DNA of 64,000 nucleotides from Hyphococcus sp. (GTDB taxonomy: Bacteria > Pseudomonadota > Alphaproteobacteria > Caulobacterales > Parvularculaceae). The stretch covers positions 51,973-115,972 of the forward strand of contig JAJFGB010000008.1 of NCBI GenBank assembly GCA_021776335.1. Direction: 5' to 3'. The notes below the pieces were generated by a model, which worked only from the letters and a program-made list of their open reading frames with translations, made no database searches and was not told where the DNA came from. Position 1 is the stretch's first letter. Each line of letters starts with the position of its first letter. Of the stretch, positions 9,058 to 18,501 are shown piece after piece. Position numbers and translations under genes: made by a program.

Positions 9058-10113
9058 CTAGCTTGCAAACAGCTTCGCCCAGTTGCGCTTCGGACGGTTT
9101 TTCCAGGCCCCACGATGATAGGCGTCAGAGGCAATTAATGGCGCCACGGTAGTGGCTTCGGCAAAGACCATTTGCTCCTGCATCACATCAACTTTGCCCC
9201 AGGAGCAAGCTTCTTTCAGGGTCGAGGACGAACAGGCGCCGTCCCTGACATCAGCAACAGTGATCTGCACGGCATATTTGTGCATTTCCACATCATCATG
9301 ACCAAGAATTTCCGCACATACGACGGTGTCCTGGACGAAATTTTTGGGGACGCCGCCGCCGATCATGAAAAGACCTGAGGCGCCGCCGGTGATTTTGATG
9401 TCCGTCACTTCGCGAAAGTCAGCGACGCTGTCGATCGACAGATATGGTTTGCCTGCCTTGATGCGCTCCACCTGATGCTTAACCAGTCCGAAGCCAGCAG
9501 ATGAATCTGTAAAAGCCGGGCAAAAAATAGGCACGCCTGTTTTATAGGCTTCCTCGATCAAGGATCCTGCCTTTTTTGCGTTACCAGCGGCGAGCCATGC
9601 GCCCATCGCGTGGATAAACGCCCGGGACGATATCGGTCCATCCGGGAGGCTCTCCGCAATTTCATAAATCGCATTGTCGCAAGCCTGTAGCTCTTCCTCA
9701 TCGATATAGGTGTCGTAAATCCGGTCGATATAAAGATCGCGCAGGATGCGATCATCGGGGATGTCGCGGGCCTGATAGTGTTTAAATCCGAGTGCTTCAA
9801 AGAAATCCATGTCGACGATTGAAGCGCCCGTTGCGACAATGGCGTCTGTCATATTATGGCGCACCATATCGCGCCAAACATGCATGCATCCCCCCGCTGA
9901 CGTCGATCCTGCAAGGGTCAGGAAAAGCGTGCAGTTCGGGTCTTCAAGCGCCATATTGAGAATGCGCGCTGCGCGCGCGGCGTCGCGTGACGTAAACGAC
10001 ATTTTCTCCCAGGCATCGATCACCGGTCGCGCGTCAAATTCTGTTATATCAAAATGCTCAACCGGGCTGGCCAGCAAGTCGGCTTTGCGGGTGTCATTAG
10101 AATTTGCTGTCAT
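9058..10113 (-). CDS. Deoxyhypusine-synthase-like protein (polyamine aminobutyl transfer)
   Basis: A 351-residue member of the deoxyhypusine synthase (DHS) superfamily. NAD-binding motifs are visible (T-L-A-G-S-T-S-A-G-G, A-T-G-A-S-I-V-D-M-D, I-G-G-G-V-P-K-N-F). The C-terminal E-A-C-S-W-G-K segment matches the eukaryotic E-A-V-S-W-G-K, which carries the catalytic Lys that takes the butylamine group from spermidine. Bacteria lack the eIF5A substrate in the usual sense, so such proteins are thought to act on polyamines, for example making homospermidine. The next gene upstream encodes an ornithine/diamine decarboxylase, which supports a polyamine role. AAGGA precedes the ATG by nine bases. Product not assignable from sequence. 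Confidence 0.82.
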   Translation of the reverse strand: MTANSNDTRKADLLASPVEHFDITEFDARPVIDAWEKMSFTSRDAARAARILNMALEDPNCTLFLTLAGSTSAGGCMHVWRDMVRHNMTDAIVATGASIVDMDFFEALGFKHYQARDIPDDRILRDLYIDRIYDTYIDEEELQACDNAIYEIAESLPDGPISSRAFIHAMGAWLAAGNAKKAGSLIEEAYKTGVPIFCPAFTDSSAGFGLVKHQVERIKAGKPYLSIDSVADFREVTDIKITGGASGLFMIGGGVPKNFVQDTVVCAEILGHDDVEMHKYAVQITVADVRDGACSSSTLKEACSWGKVDVMQEQMVFAEATTVAPLIASDAYHRGAWKNRPKRNWAKLFAS

Positions 10114-10204
10114 TTTCGCTGGTCCTTTTCCATCGCCGCTGCCGTCAAGTTATGCAGGCGCTGAGTTGTTTATTGCGCAGGGGACGGCGCCGGCATGGCC
10201 GCGT

Positions 10205-11458
10205 CTATTGTTCCTGGGTGACGATGGTATCGTTTGCAGGCTGTGATGATGCGCCGTAGACAGACATCATTGGCGCATCGCAGAGCACAGCTTCTATATA
10301 GTCGCCGAAGCCATTAAACCGGGTCGTGAGCGCGGCGCCATAAGCGCCGGTCATACCAAACTCTATATAATCGCCTTCGCTGATATCAGCAGGCAGCAGA
10401 AATGGTCCTTCCATAGCGTCAATGGAATCGCAGGTCGGACCATAAAGTTTAAAGGGCGTAAGTGGCCGTTGCGGTCTTTCTGCGGAATGTACCAATGTTG
10501 CTGGAAAGACGAGGCCATTATGAGCAGCGTCATAGAGCGCGCCATAGGCGCCGTCATTGATGTGGAGCACATTGCCTTTACGCAATTCCACACGAACAAT
10601 ATGGCTGCCGGCTTCTGCACACAGCGCGCGGCCGGGCTCGCACCAAAGATCAGCATTTTCCAAAACCGGCATGTCGTCAAAGGCGGCTTTGATTTCCGCC
10701 ACATAGAGTTCCAGCGGCGGCGGCGTCAGACCGGGATACCGACATGGAAACCCGCCGCCGATATCGACAATATCGACCGTTACGCCAGCCTGCCGGATCA
10801 GGTCGCTGACAACAGTCATCGCAATACGCCAAGCCTCGGGCCGCATGCATTGTGAACCCACATGGAAAGAAACGCCCAGCTCATGCGCGACGCCGCGCGC
10901 TTCGCGCAGCAGCATCACGGCTTCTGCGCCCTGTGCGCCGAATTTTCCCTCCAGCTTGTGCGCAGCGTAGTCCGACGACACGGCGAGGCGCGCAATAATA
11001 TGAAGGTCTTGAGCGCCGTTTGTTTCGCCAACCAGCTTCGTCAATTCCTCGAGTGAATCGACCGCAAAAATCCTGACGCCATAGTCGAAATAAGCGCGGC
11101 GGATCGCCGAACGCGCCTTAACCGGATGCATAAAGGCGAGGGTTGCATCCGGGAACCTGTCCGACACGAGTTCGATTTCCGGCATGGAGGCGACATCGAA
11201 CCAGCGCACGCCGGCTCTATAAACCGCATCCAGGATCAGCGGATGCGGATTGGCTTTGATCGCGTAAAGAACGTCGCCTGGAAAGTTGCGCACAAACCAA
11301 TCCGCAGCTTTTGTCGCTACGTGCGGCCGTATGCAATGAACGGGTAAGTCCGGCTCGGACCCTAGGACCAGCGCAAGCGCTGAGCTGTGCCTTTCCATCT
11401 CATGGAACCTCGCAAAAGCTGCTTCAACCAAAGCGCCAATCTTGCGGAGAGGTCCCAT
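10205..11458 (-). CDS. Ornithine decarboxylase-like enzyme (fold III PLP decarboxylase)
   Basis: A fold-III PLP decarboxylase of about 417 residues from the ATG at 11458; the frame continues to a GTG at 11554 without domain sequence. Motifs: Y-A-I-K-A-N-P-H-P (PLP Lys), H-V-G-S-Q, G-G-G-F-P (phosphate loop), W-C-E-P-G-R-A-L, and G-P-T-C-D-S-I-D with the catalytic Cys of the other subunit. This is the eukaryotic-type ODC/lysine decarboxylase layout. It decarboxylates ornithine (possibly lysine or a carboxy-polyamine) to the diamine. It lies 91 bases upstream of the DHS-like gene on the same strand, so the two probably form a polyamine operon. Exact substrate uncertain. Confidence 0.82.
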   Translation of the reverse strand: MGPLRKIGALVEAAFARFHEMERHSSALALVLGSEPDLPVHCIRPHVATKAADWFVRNFPGDVLYAIKANPHPLILDAVYRAGVRWFDVASMPEIELVSDRFPDATLAFMHPVKARSAIRRAYFDYGVRIFAVDSLEELTKLVGETNGAQDLHIIARLAVSSDYAAHKLEGKFGAQGAEAVMLLREARGVAHELGVSFHVGSQCMRPEAWRIAMTVVSDLIRQAGVTVDIVDIGGGFPCRYPGLTPPPLELYVAEIKAAFDDMPVLENADLWCEPGRALCAEAGSHIVRVELRKGNVLHINDGAYGALYDAAHNGLVFPATLVHSAERPQRPLTPFKLYGPTCDSIDAMEGPFLLPADISEGDYIEFGMTGAYGAALTTRFNGFGDYIEAVLCDAPMMSVYGASSQPANDTIVTQEQ

Positions 11459-11681
11459 GGGATTGGCGAAGCGCCCCAATAAGAAAGAGGCGCGTCCTTG
11501 TAAAGATAAAAAACCGCCGGACTTTGCGCATGTGTCGGCGGCGATTGGCAGCACTCTGACCGATTGGGTGCCAACTTATTGATATAAAATGAAAAAACCC
11601 ACCAAAACACGCTTTTCACGGGCCGCCTTTTGGCAACAATTATCGGGTCAAATTGGGGTGAAGATCACGAGGAGAAAGCTG

Positions 11682-11951
11682 ATGGACATTGATCCGGGAT
11701 TTACAGCGCAAATGGACGGGTATCGCCTGGCGACGGCCGAGATCCTTTATCATCTGCCGGACCATCCTGCGCTTCTCCAGAGCTATGTCTGGCAGGAGTA
11801 TGATCTGGCGCCGGTCTATCCGGAGCTGCAGAAATTTCTCGAATTCTGGAGCCGTGACCTGGAGGGGCCGATCCACTCTGTGCGTGTTGCCGGGCGGCGG
11901 TTGATTGGCGCCGTCGAACTTCGATCTATAAGCGCCTTCGGCCTGAACTAG
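11682..11951 (+). CDS. usg: Usg family protein
   Basis: An 89-residue protein from the ATG at 11682, chosen over an upstream in-frame start at 11589 because AGGAG precedes it at the right distance and the family begins here. The run Y-R-L-A-T-A-E-I-L-Y-H-L-P-D-H-P, followed by W-Q-E-Y-D-L-A-P and E-G-P-I-H-S-V-R-V-A, is diagnostic of the Usg family of alphaproteobacteria. It was named for its position next to trp genes; its function is unknown. No trp genes are adjacent here. Divergent from the decarboxylase gene. Confidence 0.85.
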   Translation: MDIDPGFTAQMDGYRLATAEILYHLPDHPALLQSYVWQEYDLAPVYPELQKFLEFWSRDLEGPIHSVRVAGRRLIGAVELRSISAFGLN

Positions 11952-12127
11952 CCGCCGGCACGCGCTGGTCAAGGCGGCGGTGATCCGGGATTATTGATCC
12001 ACTTTTCGCAGACCTATCCCTGAACAATTTGTAGGAATTTGAACCCGTTCAGGTGATTGGTTTGGTCGAGGGCTTGGGCTAGGGTCCCGCTATCATTAAT
12101 CGCTTGAGTGATACTGGGAGAGGTTCT

Positions 12128-13114
12128 TTGCGCAACTTATTGATAGTAACCACCGCCATGATAACGCTTGCCGCTTGCGGAAAGTCTGAAAAGCAGGCGG
12201 AAGACAATACGGCGGATCAGCAATACATCGCCGATGACGCTAATGCCGAACCCCAAGCAGAATCCGATGCTGCGTTCGAAAAGTCCCGCGCCGAGCTTGA
12301 AGCTGAATTCGAGAAACTGGCCGCGGAAAACCTTGCCGCATCTATGGCGTTCCTCGAAGAAAACGCTGCGCATGAGGGTGTCATCGTCACAGAAAGCGGT
12401 CTTCAATATATGCCGCTCACTGAAGGCCCTGACGGGGGCGCAACGCCCGTTTCAACCGACATCGTGGTTGTCCATTATGCCGGTACGCTGAAGGATGGCG
12501 TTGAATTCGATTCATCATACACACGCGGCGCGGCGGCAACGTTTCCGTTGAACCGTGTCATTCCCGCATGGACCGAAGGCGTACAGTTGATGAGCGAAGG
12601 CGACAAATACCGCTTTTTTGTGCCGCCGGCACTCGGTTATGGAGAATATGGATCAGGCCCAACGATCGGGCCCAATGAAGCGCTCATTTTTGATGTGGAG
12701 CTGATAACAGTGCAAAACCCAGAACGAAATCTTGAAACCGCTGAGAAATTTCTCACCGATAATGGCAAGAAGGACGGCGTCACGACCACGCAGTCTGGTT
12801 TGCAATATGAAGTGATCACTGAAGGCTCGGCCGAAGGAAAAAGCCCGGCGGCGACCGACACCGTAGAGGTTCATTATCAGGGCACGCTGTTGAGCGGGAC
12901 GGAATTCGATTCGTCCTATGCGCGGGGCGAGTCGATTGAGTTTCCCTTAAATCGCGTCATCGCGGGCTGGACAGAAGGCGTTCAGCTGATGAGTGAAGGC
13001 GACAAATATCGTTTCTTTATCCATCCCGATCTTGCTTATGGCGAAGGTGGGAAGGGGCCAATCGGCTCAAATGAAGCCCTGATATTTGAGGTCGAATTGA
13101 TCGCCGTCAAATAA
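12128..13114 (+). CDS. Lipoprotein with two tandem FKBP peptidyl-prolyl isomerase domains
   Basis: A 328-residue lipoprotein from a TTG at 12128, with GGGAGAGG just upstream. The frame remains open to a TTG at 12104, but the later start gives a clean lipoprotein signal ending L-A-A-C. An acidic, helical Glu/Ala-rich linker (about residues 25-90) leads to two FKBP domains near 95-205 and 215-328. Both show G-L-Q-Y, V-H-Y-x-G-T-L, E-F-D-S-S-Y, F-P-L-N-R-V-I, W-T-E-G-V-Q-L-M and Y-R-F-F. They are so alike that internal duplication is likely. Expected role: folding of periplasmic or outer-membrane proteins, anchored in a membrane. Two catalytic domains in one lipoprotein are less common than the single-domain Mip/FkpA form. 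Confidence 0.88.
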   Translation: MRNLLIVTTAMITLAACGKSEKQAEDNTADQQYIADDANAEPQAESDAAFEKSRAELEAEFEKLAAENLAASMAFLEENAAHEGVIVTESGLQYMPLTEGPDGGATPVSTDIVVVHYAGTLKDGVEFDSSYTRGAAATFPLNRVIPAWTEGVQLMSEGDKYRFFVPPALGYGEYGSGPTIGPNEALIFDVELITVQNPERNLETAEKFLTDNGKKDGVTTTQSGLQYEVITEGSAEGKSPAATDTVEVHYQGTLLSGTEFDSSYARGESIEFPLNRVIAGWTEGVQLMSEGDKYRFFIHPDLAYGEGGKGPIGSNEALIFEVELIAVK

Positions 13115-13261
13115 GTGTGCTCACGCGCATAAAGTCGGTGCGCTAAACTTCTGGAATTCACGCCTTTTTGCGATGGCGCTCTGGCGTCGATGCAGGCGTG
13201 AGCCCCCTTGAAACCCTCCTCGTGTCGCTGTGAGCAGGAAAAATGGGCGATTCAGCCCTTG

Positions 13262-13293
13262 TCAATCATATAAAGATATCTTTATATGATTGA
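13262..13293. promoter_or_regulatory. Perfect 32-bp palindrome before metH, probable SahR-type operator
   Basis: A perfect inverted repeat of 32 bases with core ATAAAGATATCTTTAT, ending one base before the ribosome-binding region of the methionine synthase gene. From memory, ArsR-family SahR repressors, which sense S-adenosylhomocysteine in proteobacteria, bind AT-rich palindromes of this kind upstream of metH, metF and ahcY. Position and symmetry strongly support an operator; the identity of the regulator is inference. No regulator gene is in the window. Confidence 0.65.
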
Positions 13294-13305
13294 AAGAGGT
13301 TTGAA

Positions 13306-14379
13306 ATGACAGATAATTTTGCCGGCCGACCCGAGAGAATTGCCGCGTTAAAAGATTCGCTGTCAAAGCGTGTTCTTGTGCTGGACGGGGCCGCTGGAAC
13401 TTTCATCCAGAATTATACGCTCGATGAGGCTGGCTATCGTGGCGCGCGCTTTGCGGATTGGTCCTCAGACATCAAAGGCAATAATGACATTCTCATATTG
13501 TCGCGGCCGGAAATTATCTGCGATATGCACAATGCCTATCTCGGCGCCGGCGCTGACATTATCGAAACCAACACTTTTTCTGCAACGACCATCGCGCAAG
13601 GAGACTATGCGATGGAAGACCTCGCTTATGAGTTGAATGTCGAGGGTGCGCGCCTTGCACGTACTGCAGCCGATGCGGCATCTACGGATGAAAAGCCTCG
13701 CTTTGTAGCGGGCGCTATCGGGCCGACAAACCGCACCGCATCTATTTCGCCGGATGTTAATGATCCTGGAAAGCGTAATGCGGACTTTGACCTTCTCGCG
13801 CAGGCTTATGGCGATGCGGCGCGCGGGCTTATCGAGGGCGGCGCCGATACGATTTTGATCGAGACTATCTTTGATACGCTGAACGCAAAAGCGGCGATCT
13901 TTGCGGTAGGTGAGCTGTTCGACGATCTCGGATTTGAAGTTCCGGTTATGCTTTCGGTGACAATTACCGACCAATCGGGCCGTACGCTGTCGGGCCAAAC
14001 GACAGAAGCATTCTGGAATGCTGTACGGCACGCCCACCCCCTTTCCGTGGGGATCAATTGCGCGCTTGGACCTGATTTGATGCGGCCCTATGTATCTGAG
14101 CTCGCCAATGCTGCTGATTGCTATCTATCGGCCTATCCTAACGCGGGTCTGCCCAACGCATTTGGCGAATATGACGAAACGCCGTCGTCGATGACGAAGC
14201 ACCTTCGCGAATGGGCGGAAAGCGGGCTTTTGAACATCGTTGGCGGTTGCTGCGGGACAACGCCGGCGCATATTGAAGCTTTCGCCGCAGCGGTGGATGG
14301 GCTTGCGCCGCGCGCGCCTGCGCAACGTAAAGTCGCGATGCAACTTTCTGGCCTGGAGCCGTTTTCGCTGGCGGGATAA
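13306..14379 (+). CDS. metH: Methionine synthase homocysteine-binding module (split MetH)
   Basis: A 357-residue protein equal to the N-terminal homocysteine S-methyltransferase barrel of cobalamin-dependent MetH. It shows [27 protein letters not shown], the zinc ligand Cys in G-I-N-C-A-L-G, and the C-terminal pair in G-G-C-C-G-T-T-P. It stops just after L-S-G-L-E-P-F, the point where full-length MetH enters its folate/cobalamin modules. Alphaproteobacteria often encode MetH as two proteins split here; the second half is not in this window. The ATG has AGAGG about seven bases upstream and lies behind a 32-bp palindrome likely to control it. The next gene is argE. Confidence 0.88.
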   Translation: MTDNFAGRPERIAALKDSLSKRVLVLDGAAGTFIQNYTLDEAGYRGARFADWSSDIKGNNDILILSRPEIICDMHNAYLGAGADIIETNTFSATTIAQGDYAMEDLAYELNVEGARLARTAADAASTDEKPRFVAGAIGPTNRTASISPDVNDPGKRNADFDLLAQAYGDAARGLIEGGADTILIETIFDTLNAKAAIFAVGELFDDLGFEVPVMLSVTITDQSGRTLSGQTTEAFWNAVRHAHPLSVGINCALGPDLMRPYVSELANAADCYLSAYPNAGLPNAFGEYDETPSSMTKHLREWAESGLLNIVGGCCGTTPAHIEAFAAAVDGLAPRAPAQRKVAMQLSGLEPFSLAG

Positions 14380-14429
14380 AAGCCGCCACGCATATTGCGA
14401 AAACCGTCGGGTGCGGTCAGTTTACCGCC

Positions 14430-15587
14430 ATGTCTGATCTCAGCGCACAGCTTCAATGGATTGAGCGTCTTGTCGCGTTCGATACCACGTCGTCAAAATC
14501 AAACCTCGCGTTGATCGAGGATGTCGAGGCCTATCTCCACGGATTGGGTGTCGATACTCATCGTGTCATGAATGACGACGAGACGAAATCCAATCTTTAT
14601 GCGGTTGTCGGGCCAATTGTTGAAGGCGGTGTTGTTCTTTCGGGACATACGGATGTGGTGCCAATCGAGGGACAGGACTGGAATACTGATCCCTGGGCGG
14701 TCGTTGAAAAAGACGACAAGCTTTATGGCCGCGGCGTCGCCGACATGAAAAGCTTTTCAGCAATCGGTCTGTCGCTTGTGCCGGAAATGCAGAAAGCAGG
14801 TTTGAAGCGTCCAATCATTTTTGCCCTCTCCTATGATGAGGAAATTGGCTGTCTTGGCGCGCCAGATATGATTTCAGAACTGGCAGGCAAGGCGCTGAAC
14901 CCCTCAGCTGTCATTGTCGGCGAGCCGACGGATATGAAAGTCATCAATGGACATAAAGGGATTTCCTCTTTTCGTGTGACCGTGACGGGATATACGACCC
15001 ACTCTAGCCAAACGGATCGCGGCGTTTCCGCAGTGGAAGCGGCTGCCAGATTGATCACCAAGATTGCGGATATGCGCATCGCGCGCGCCAAGGCTGCGGA
15101 AGCAAGCTGTCCGTTTGACCCTCCCTATTCGACGATGACCGTCAATGTCGCTCATGGCGGTACGCAATTGAACATCATGGCGGGTGAGGCGATGTTTGAA
15201 TGGGATTTAAGGATTATACCGGGCGATAGTCGGCAGGATATCGTTGACGAGTTTGCCGACTATGCGCGCGGTCTCGAGACGGAAATGCGCGCAAAGTCGC
15301 CAGCCTGCCGCATCGCGATTGAACCGCGTACAAACGCGCCGGCCCTGGCGCCGCGGGATCAAAACCCTGCCGCTGATTTGGCAAAAGCGATCACCGGTCA
15401 TAACAGCACGGATGTCGTCGCCTATGCGGCTGAAGCCGGTCAGTTTCAGGAGGCGGGATTTTCGACCGTCGTCTGCGGCCCCGGGTCGATTGATCAAGCT
15501 CATCAAGCCAATGAGTTTATCACGCTCGATCAGGTGCGTGAGGGAACGAAATTTCTGCGCAGTCTCATTGAACGCTTATCCGCGTAA
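14430..15587 (+). CDS. argE: Acetylornithine deacetylase, M20 family
   Basis: A 385-residue M20 metallohydrolase that removes acetyl from N-acetylornithine in arginine synthesis. The metal-site motifs are present: S-G-H-T-D-V-V-P, then the bridging Asp in [10 protein letters not shown], the catalytic pair in [17 protein letters not shown], and a C-terminal His in D-Q-A-H-Q-A-N-E-F. Length and overall sequence match the alphaproteobacterial ArgE group better than DapE. It follows metH after 50 bases on the same strand and may be co-transcribed. No signal peptide; cytoplasmic. Confidence 0.87.
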   Translation: MSDLSAQLQWIERLVAFDTTSSKSNLALIEDVEAYLHGLGVDTHRVMNDDETKSNLYAVVGPIVEGGVVLSGHTDVVPIEGQDWNTDPWAVVEKDDKLYGRGVADMKSFSAIGLSLVPEMQKAGLKRPIIFALSYDEEIGCLGAPDMISELAGKALNPSAVIVGEPTDMKVINGHKGISSFRVTVTGYTTHSSQTDRGVSAVEAAARLITKIADMRIARAKAAEASCPFDPPYSTMTVNVAHGGTQLNIMAGEAMFEWDLRIIPGDSRQDIVDEFADYARGLETEMRAKSPACRIAIEPRTNAPALAPRDQNPAADLAKAITGHNSTDVVAYAAEAGQFQEAGFSTVVCGPGSIDQAHQANEFITLDQVREGTKFLRSLIERLSA

Positions 15588-15614
15588 TTATCGACAAAAG
15601 CTGGAGATAAAACC

Positions 15615-16004
15615 ATGTCATCACTGGAAGCGGCGGGTTTTTGGGTCGCCCTCAATATCTTTCTACTTATCTATCTAAGCTTTCGCGTTGGTGCGGCGCG
15701 CGCAACACACAAGATTAACCTTGGCGATGGCGACAATGTCGAAATGACAAAAGCCATTCGCGCCCAGGGTAATTACATTGAATATGCACCCGCAGCGCTC
15801 GCCGGTTTGTTGATGCTTGCTTTGCTGGAAGCGCCAGCGATCTTAATTCATGGTATTGGCGCCTTTTTCCTTTTCGCTCGTATTTCCCATTTAGTGGGTC
15901 TCGGCATGGGTGTGTGGGGCAAGGGTCGTTTGGTGGGAACGCTTTGCACCATGATCACACTGCTGGTGACCGGTGTGGCGCTCCTTTATTTTTCTCTTGC
16001 TTAA
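15615..16004 (+). CDS. MAPEG family membrane protein
   Basis: A 129-residue protein with four membrane helices and the MAPEG pattern (R-x-x-N-x-x-E: here R-A-Q-G-N-Y-I-E-Y-A-P-A-A). MAPEG proteins include membrane glutathione transferases and related small-molecule enzymes; bacterial members are largely uncharacterised. It follows argE after 27 bases, with AGCTGGAGAT before the ATG, so it is probably in the same transcript. A second, unrelated-sequence MAPEG gene lies at 39379-39792. Function unknown beyond family. Confidence 0.82.
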   Translation: MSSLEAAGFWVALNIFLLIYLSFRVGAARATHKINLGDGDNVEMTKAIRAQGNYIEYAPAALAGLLMLALLEAPAILIHGIGAFFLFARISHLVGLGMGVWGKGRLVGTLCTMITLLVTGVALLYFSLA

Positions 16005-16234
16005 ATCGGGACAACCGATCTGGGGTGTTGCTGTTAGCGTTCAGCACTTGTCTATCTTGTGTGGACCATGAAATCGAAATGGCTTCTGCTGAATACGTAA
16101 TGGTAAGACTTCGTTAAGAGACGTAAGCGGAACGTGTCTGGGCCCCAGTAATTCCGCCATCTTTACACTGTCTTTACGCTGTGCTGCGACGCTTCGCGCA
16201 ACTCTTCAACTCGCGTGGAATAAGGCGGCGTTTC

Positions 16235-17593
16235 GTGAAAAAAATTACTCAATGTCGGGCATGTGGATCAAATACGTTAACGCCCGCTTTTTCAATGTCC
16301 ATGGGCGCGGCGCCAAAGCGGTTGTGGCGTAGCGATAATGACAGTGTTGAATATCTCTTGTGTGATCCATCGCGCGACGCGCGTGCTTGCGGACTGCTTC
16401 AGTCCGCGGTAGCGGGGCCGTGCGATACGACAATCCCGTCGGGACGGCACAGTTCCAATCGAGACCATCTTCGTGCGGTGGCGACAGAAGCGCTTGAACT
16501 TATTTCGGGTCGTGACTGCGCTGTGCTCGATATCGGATGCAATGACGGGTCACTGCTGGCTTTCTATCCTCGCTGGGTTGAACGGTTTGGCGTGGACCCA
16601 ACCGATCATGTCGAAGGTATCGGCGAATGGGCCTGGTCTGCAAAAGCAGCATTTCCTTCTCCGGAACTTGATCAGGCATTTGGTGAAAAGAAATTCGACA
16701 TCATCAGCGCTGTTTCGTTGCTGGAACATATCGACGATCCCCGCGCATTGATCACGGCGGTAAAAGAGCGCCTTGCAGATGATGGGGTATTTGCTCTTGA
16801 GACACTTTATTCTCCAATGGTGTTGACGCGCAACTGCGTTGAGGCGCTGCAATCGGGCGTATCAGCGGTTTATTCTCTTTCGGTTCTTGAATGGATTGTG
16901 CGTGAAGCGGGCTTGAAGATTTTCAAGGGCGCTCTCACAGGCAAAGAGGGCGGATCAATTCGTTTGTTCATTACGCATGCAGAAAATGACGAGTTTGATT
17001 TCGACCCATGGTATGATCGTTTGGCTCGTTTATGGGATGAAGAAAACGCCCTGGCGATGCGTGCGATACAGCCCTATCAGTCATACGAACAGCGCATCGA
17101 CGGCGTCCGCGCCGCCGTCATTACGATGTTGGAAGAAGTCGCTGCACGCGGCGAGACTGTGCATATTCTCGGCGCTGATCCGCAAGCGGAAGCCCTCCTG
17201 AATTGGATTGGGCCGGCTGCGAAAGTAGTGACAGCGGCGGTCGATACAGCATCTGCGCGCGACAACAGAATGTTTGCTGGTAAGGGTCCGCGCATTATTT
17301 CCGAAACTGATTGCCGCACTGCAGAACCGGACTTCATGATCGCACCGGCGCGCTACAAGCGCGAAATGCTGGAACGCTGGCGCGAACCAATTCTGCTGGG
17401 CGCCCGGATGATATTCGTGACGCCTGCGCCGCATGTGATTAATGCATCAAATTTTGCCAGTGAGTATGCAAAGGCAATCAACAGCGGCGATGGGCCAGGC
17501 GGCGTTGATACGTTGCGCACAATACTGTCGGCAGCGGGTGGTCCGCGTCTGATTGCAGAAAATGAAGAGCGCCCGAAAACCGCTCAAGCGTAA
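16235..17593 (+). CDS. SAM-dependent C-methyltransferase-like protein with N-terminal zinc-binding domain
   Basis: About 452 residues from the GTG at 16235, preceded by AAGGCGG; the frame opens earlier at a GTG at 16181. An N-terminal zinc-knuckle-like start (C-R-A-C-G-S, further Cys in Y-L-L-C-D and A-C-G-L-L-Q) is followed by a class I methyltransferase fold with D-I-G-C-N-D-G-S-L-L. A C-terminal Rossmann-like domain carries I-L-G-A-D-P-Q-A-E-A. This is the three-domain plan of sugar C-methyltransferases such as TylCIII/NovU, which methylate dTDP-ketosugars. The zinc ligands are only partly conserved by eye, so activity is less certain. Not in a visible sugar cluster, although galE and kdsB are near. 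Convergent with the phosphoesterase gene, 3 bases apart. Confidence 0.72.
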   Translation: MKKITQCRACGSNTLTPAFSMSMGAAPKRLWRSDNDSVEYLLCDPSRDARACGLLQSAVAGPCDTTIPSGRHSSNRDHLRAVATEALELISGRDCAVLDIGCNDGSLLAFYPRWVERFGVDPTDHVEGIGEWAWSAKAAFPSPELDQAFGEKKFDIISAVSLLEHIDDPRALITAVKERLADDGVFALETLYSPMVLTRNCVEALQSGVSAVYSLSVLEWIVREAGLKIFKGALTGKEGGSIRLFITHAENDEFDFDPWYDRLARLWDEENALAMRAIQPYQSYEQRIDGVRAAVITMLEEVAARGETVHILGADPQAEALLNWIGPAAKVVTAAVDTASARDNRMFAGKGPRIISETDCRTAEPDFMIAPARYKREMLERWREPILLGARMIFVTPAPHVINASNFASEYAKAINSGDGPGGVDTLRTILSAAGGPRLIAENEERPKTAQA

Positions 17594-17596
17594 AAC

Positions 17597-18382
17597 TCAT
17601 GTAGTGATAAATCGCCGGCTTGACCCTTCCAGGGCGACAGCCGTGAGTTTTCCGGTCCAGCAAGCGCCGGTATCGACGGCGATGCGCCACCCTGCATCAA
17701 GTGGTTTTTTCATCGGCTGATGGCCGTGAACCACAACACAATCCGGTCGCTCGTTGGCGCTCGCTTTATGAAACCGACCGCGGATCCATAACAAATCTTC
17801 TTCCTGTTGATCATCAATCGCGACGCCAGGGCGGACGCCGGCATGGACAAACAGGTAATCGCCTTGTTGGTGTTTGAGGGTGAGCGCTTTCAAAAAGGAC
17901 AGATGTGACGCAGGCATTTTTTCGCGCAGCTCGGTAGCGAGGTCTTCGGCCGGAGCGCTCAACGCCTTGGTAACGCCATAGCTGGCCAGTGTTTGTTCGC
18001 CGCCCCATTCGAGCCAATGCAGCATGTCTTCAGGGTCGCTCAAAAAATCAAGAATAATGGCTTCATGGTTGCCTTTGAGAAAGATGGTTTCCGGCCGCGC
18101 TTTTTTAACGGCGATCAGCCGGTCGAGGACGCCTTTGCTGTCTGGTCCGCGATCCACATAATCGCCAAGGAAGACAAGCTGCGGAATGGCTTTCACCTGG
18201 TCCCCCGCGGCATCCGAAAATACTGATTTGGCAAGGCCGGCGCTGCCGCCATCTGCGGCGATCTTGTCGAGAAGGGCGTCAAGCTCCGTGAGACAGCCAT
18301 GAACGTCGCCAATCGCATAGACCCTTTTGCCATCCCCAATGGCGGCCGTATTCTTGTTCTTTGCGAAAAATTTTTTCAACAT
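17597..18382 (-). CDS. Metallophosphoesterase, protein serine/threonine phosphatase-like
   Basis: A 261-residue calcineurin-type phosphoesterase. Motifs: G-D-V-H-G-C (metal ligands), G-D-Y-V-D-R-G-P-D-S, L-K-G-N-H-E-A, V-H-A-G-V and V-H-G-H-Q-P. This is the PPP/ApaH-like arrangement. Bacterial members act as protein phosphatases or diadenosine tetraphosphatases; the length and G-N-H-E motif fit the PrpA/bacterial PPP group. The basic N-terminus (M-L-K-K-F-F-A-K-N-K) shows no signal peptide. It points toward the C-methyltransferase gene with stops three bases apart. Substrate not determinable. Confidence 0.83.
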   Translation of the reverse strand: MLKKFFAKNKNTAAIGDGKRVYAIGDVHGCLTELDALLDKIAADGGSAGLAKSVFSDAAGDQVKAIPQLVFLGDYVDRGPDSKGVLDRLIAVKKARPETIFLKGNHEAIILDFLSDPEDMLHWLEWGGEQTLASYGVTKALSAPAEDLATELREKMPASHLSFLKALTLKHQQGDYLFVHAGVRPGVAIDDQQEEDLLWIRGRFHKASANERPDCVVVHGHQPMKKPLDAGWRIAVDTGACWTGKLTAVALEGSSRRFITT

Positions 18383-18501
18383 AAGTCTTTTGGGCCCGGT
18401 AATTGGCTTTACTATTCTAGCGGGAATTAGGCTATGAAAATACTGTCAAACAATCAGATTAATGGCGTTATAATCGCCGCAACGAAGGAATATTTGGTGC
18501 G

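Noticed and set aside
13465..14037. A long minus-strand frame opposite metH
   Set aside because: It is antisense to a strongly conserved enzyme and its product is Arg/Cys-rich without any recognisable fold.
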